A stretch of 6,301 nt of DNA from Methanobacterium sp. PtaU1.Bin242 (lineage in GTDB: Archaea; Methanobacteriota; Methanobacteria; Methanobacteriales; Methanobacteriaceae). A model generated the notes under the pieces. The model worked only from the letters and a program-made list of their open reading frames with translations. It did not search any database and was not told the origin of the DNA. This document shows, one piece after another, positions 6,131 through 6,301 of the stretch. The stretch covers positions 1-6,301 of the forward strand of contig MVQZ01000279.1 of assembly GCA_002067565.1 (NCBI GenBank), in the 5' to 3' direction. Numbering within the stretch: position 1 is the stretch's first letter; each line of letters starts with the position of its first letter. The position numbers and the translations under genes were made by a program.

Positions 6131-6138
6131 CTTTATAG
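6131..6138 (+). promoter_or_regulatory. candidate TATA element for the plus-strand tRNA methyltransferase gene
   Basis: CTTTATAG is preceded by AATAAA, a plausible A-rich BRE. The predicted start of transcription near 6158 would give an 80-base leader containing the hairpin at 6172-6203. Several other TATA-like sites exist nearby, so confidence is low. Confidence 0.3.
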
Positions 6139-6171
6139 TTTTTTATCTTCTATTAATTAAACAGAGAAAAA

Positions 6172-6216
6172 TTTCCCTATTAAACCACTTTGATAAGGGT
6201 AAATTATTCAGTTTTT
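6172..6216 (+). promoter_or_regulatory. bulged hairpin followed by a T5 tract, possible leader attenuator or operator
   Basis: The arms TTTCCCTATTAAA (6172-6184) and 6189-6203 pair around a CCAC loop. Seven pairs (one T-G) lie next to the loop, then a bulged A (6196), three G-C pairs, a bulged T (6200) and three A-T pairs. A T5 run follows at 6212-6216, and the ribosome binding site begins at 6229. The layout suits either an RNA leader structure or a dyad for a repressor. Confidence 0.4.
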
Positions 6217-6228
6217 CTATTTCCAGTT

Positions 6229-6233
6229 AGAGG
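6229..6233 (+). promoter_or_regulatory. ribosome binding site AGAGG for the last gene
   Basis: AGAGG lies 6 bases before the ATG at 6240 and marks it as a true start rather than the frame that ends in the same bases. Confidence 0.6.
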
Positions 6234-6239
6234 AATCAT

Positions 6240-6301
6240 ATGATTGGTTTAAAAATTCCCAAAAGACGTGCAGATGAAATCCGCAGAACTCTGATAAAGC
6301 A
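6240..6301 (+). CDS. probable tRNA (guanine-N1)-methyltransferase of the Trm5 family, N-terminal 20 residues (3' end outside window)
   Basis: Only MIGLKIPKRRADEIRRTLIK is visible. This pattern, a short strand with G-L-K-I/V-P followed by a charged helix with E-x-x-R-R, resembles the start of archaeal Trm5-type enzymes, which methylate N1 of guanosine 37 next to the tRNA anticodon and prevent frameshifting. Archaea often carry two paralogues (Trm5a/Taw22 and Trm5b) that cannot be told apart from this fragment. The start is supported by AGAGG 6 bases upstream. The catalytic domain is beyond the window, so the assignment rests on N-terminal resemblance and on the divergent dphB neighbour, which also has a translation-fidelity role. 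Confidence 0.5.
   Translation, partial: MIGLKIPKRRADEIRRTLIK

Larger units (their letters stand above)
5984..6228. other. AT-rich divergent intergenic region between dphB and the tRNA methyltransferase gene
   Basis: This 245-base stretch is extremely AT-rich and contains no convincing gene; a 62-codon frame at 6042-6230 has no ribosome binding site and a composition expected from random AT-rich DNA. It must hold the promoters of both flanking genes. For dphB a TATA-like element on the minus strand at 6031-6038 (AATATAAA) is a candidate, and for the plus-strand gene CTTTATAG at 6131-6138 preceded by A-rich sequence. A hairpin lies near its right end and is listed separately. Confidence 0.5.

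Noticed and set aside
6042..6230. 62-codon plus-strand frame in the dphB upstream region
   Set aside because: No ribosome binding site, composition matches random AT-rich DNA (Ile, Leu, Asn, Lys, Phe), it overlaps the hairpin and the next gene's ribosome binding site, and it would occupy the divergent promoter region.

Overview
The window looks like chromosomal DNA of a methanogenic archaeon of the Methanobacteriales, most likely Methanobacterium or a close relative. The evidence is a diphthine synthase gene (dphB, archaeal form), a probable archaeal Trm5-type tRNA methyltransferase start, a DUF5518-like small membrane protein, AT-rich intergenic DNA with archaeal BRE/TATA-like elements, poly-T terminators and GGAGG-type ribosome binding sites. 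No rRNA, tRNA, insertion sequence or CRISPR array was seen.

Layout from left to right. (1) The 3' end of an Hsp20/alpha-crystallin small heat-shock protein (+). (2) A small glycine-rich membrane protein (+) that seems to lack a standard start codon. (3) A T7A11 tract that can end transcription from both sides. (4) On the minus strand, read right to left, a probable operon: DrrA-type ABC ATPase, ABC-2 permease (2-base gap), then a class I SAM methyltransferase with a His-rich N-terminus. (5) A 170-base divergent promoter region and a 78-residue unknown acidic protein (+). (6) A Dam/DpnM-like D12-class adenine DNA methyltransferase (-), visibly AT-richer than its neighbours, with no restriction partner in view. 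(7) An AT-rich tandem array of roughly 19-base units filling most of the dam-dphB gap. (8) dphB (-). (9) A 270-base AT-rich divergent region with a bulged hairpin. (10) The first 20 codons of a probable tRNA(G37) methyltransferase gene (+), cut by the window end.

Functionally, most of the window is housekeeping: protein quality control, diphthamide formation on EF2, and probable tRNA G37 methylation. The ABC exporter pair, possibly with the small methyltransferase, looks like an efflux or export module of unknown substrate. Four of the genes encode or probably encode SAM-dependent methyltransferases acting on different targets (unknown small molecule or metalloid, DNA, EF2, tRNA). The least ordinary parts are the orphan DNA methylase with the periodic repeat array in front of it, the hairpin leader of the last gene, and the small membrane protein without a canonical start. 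I do not see clear evidence of a complete undescribed defence or mobile system here.
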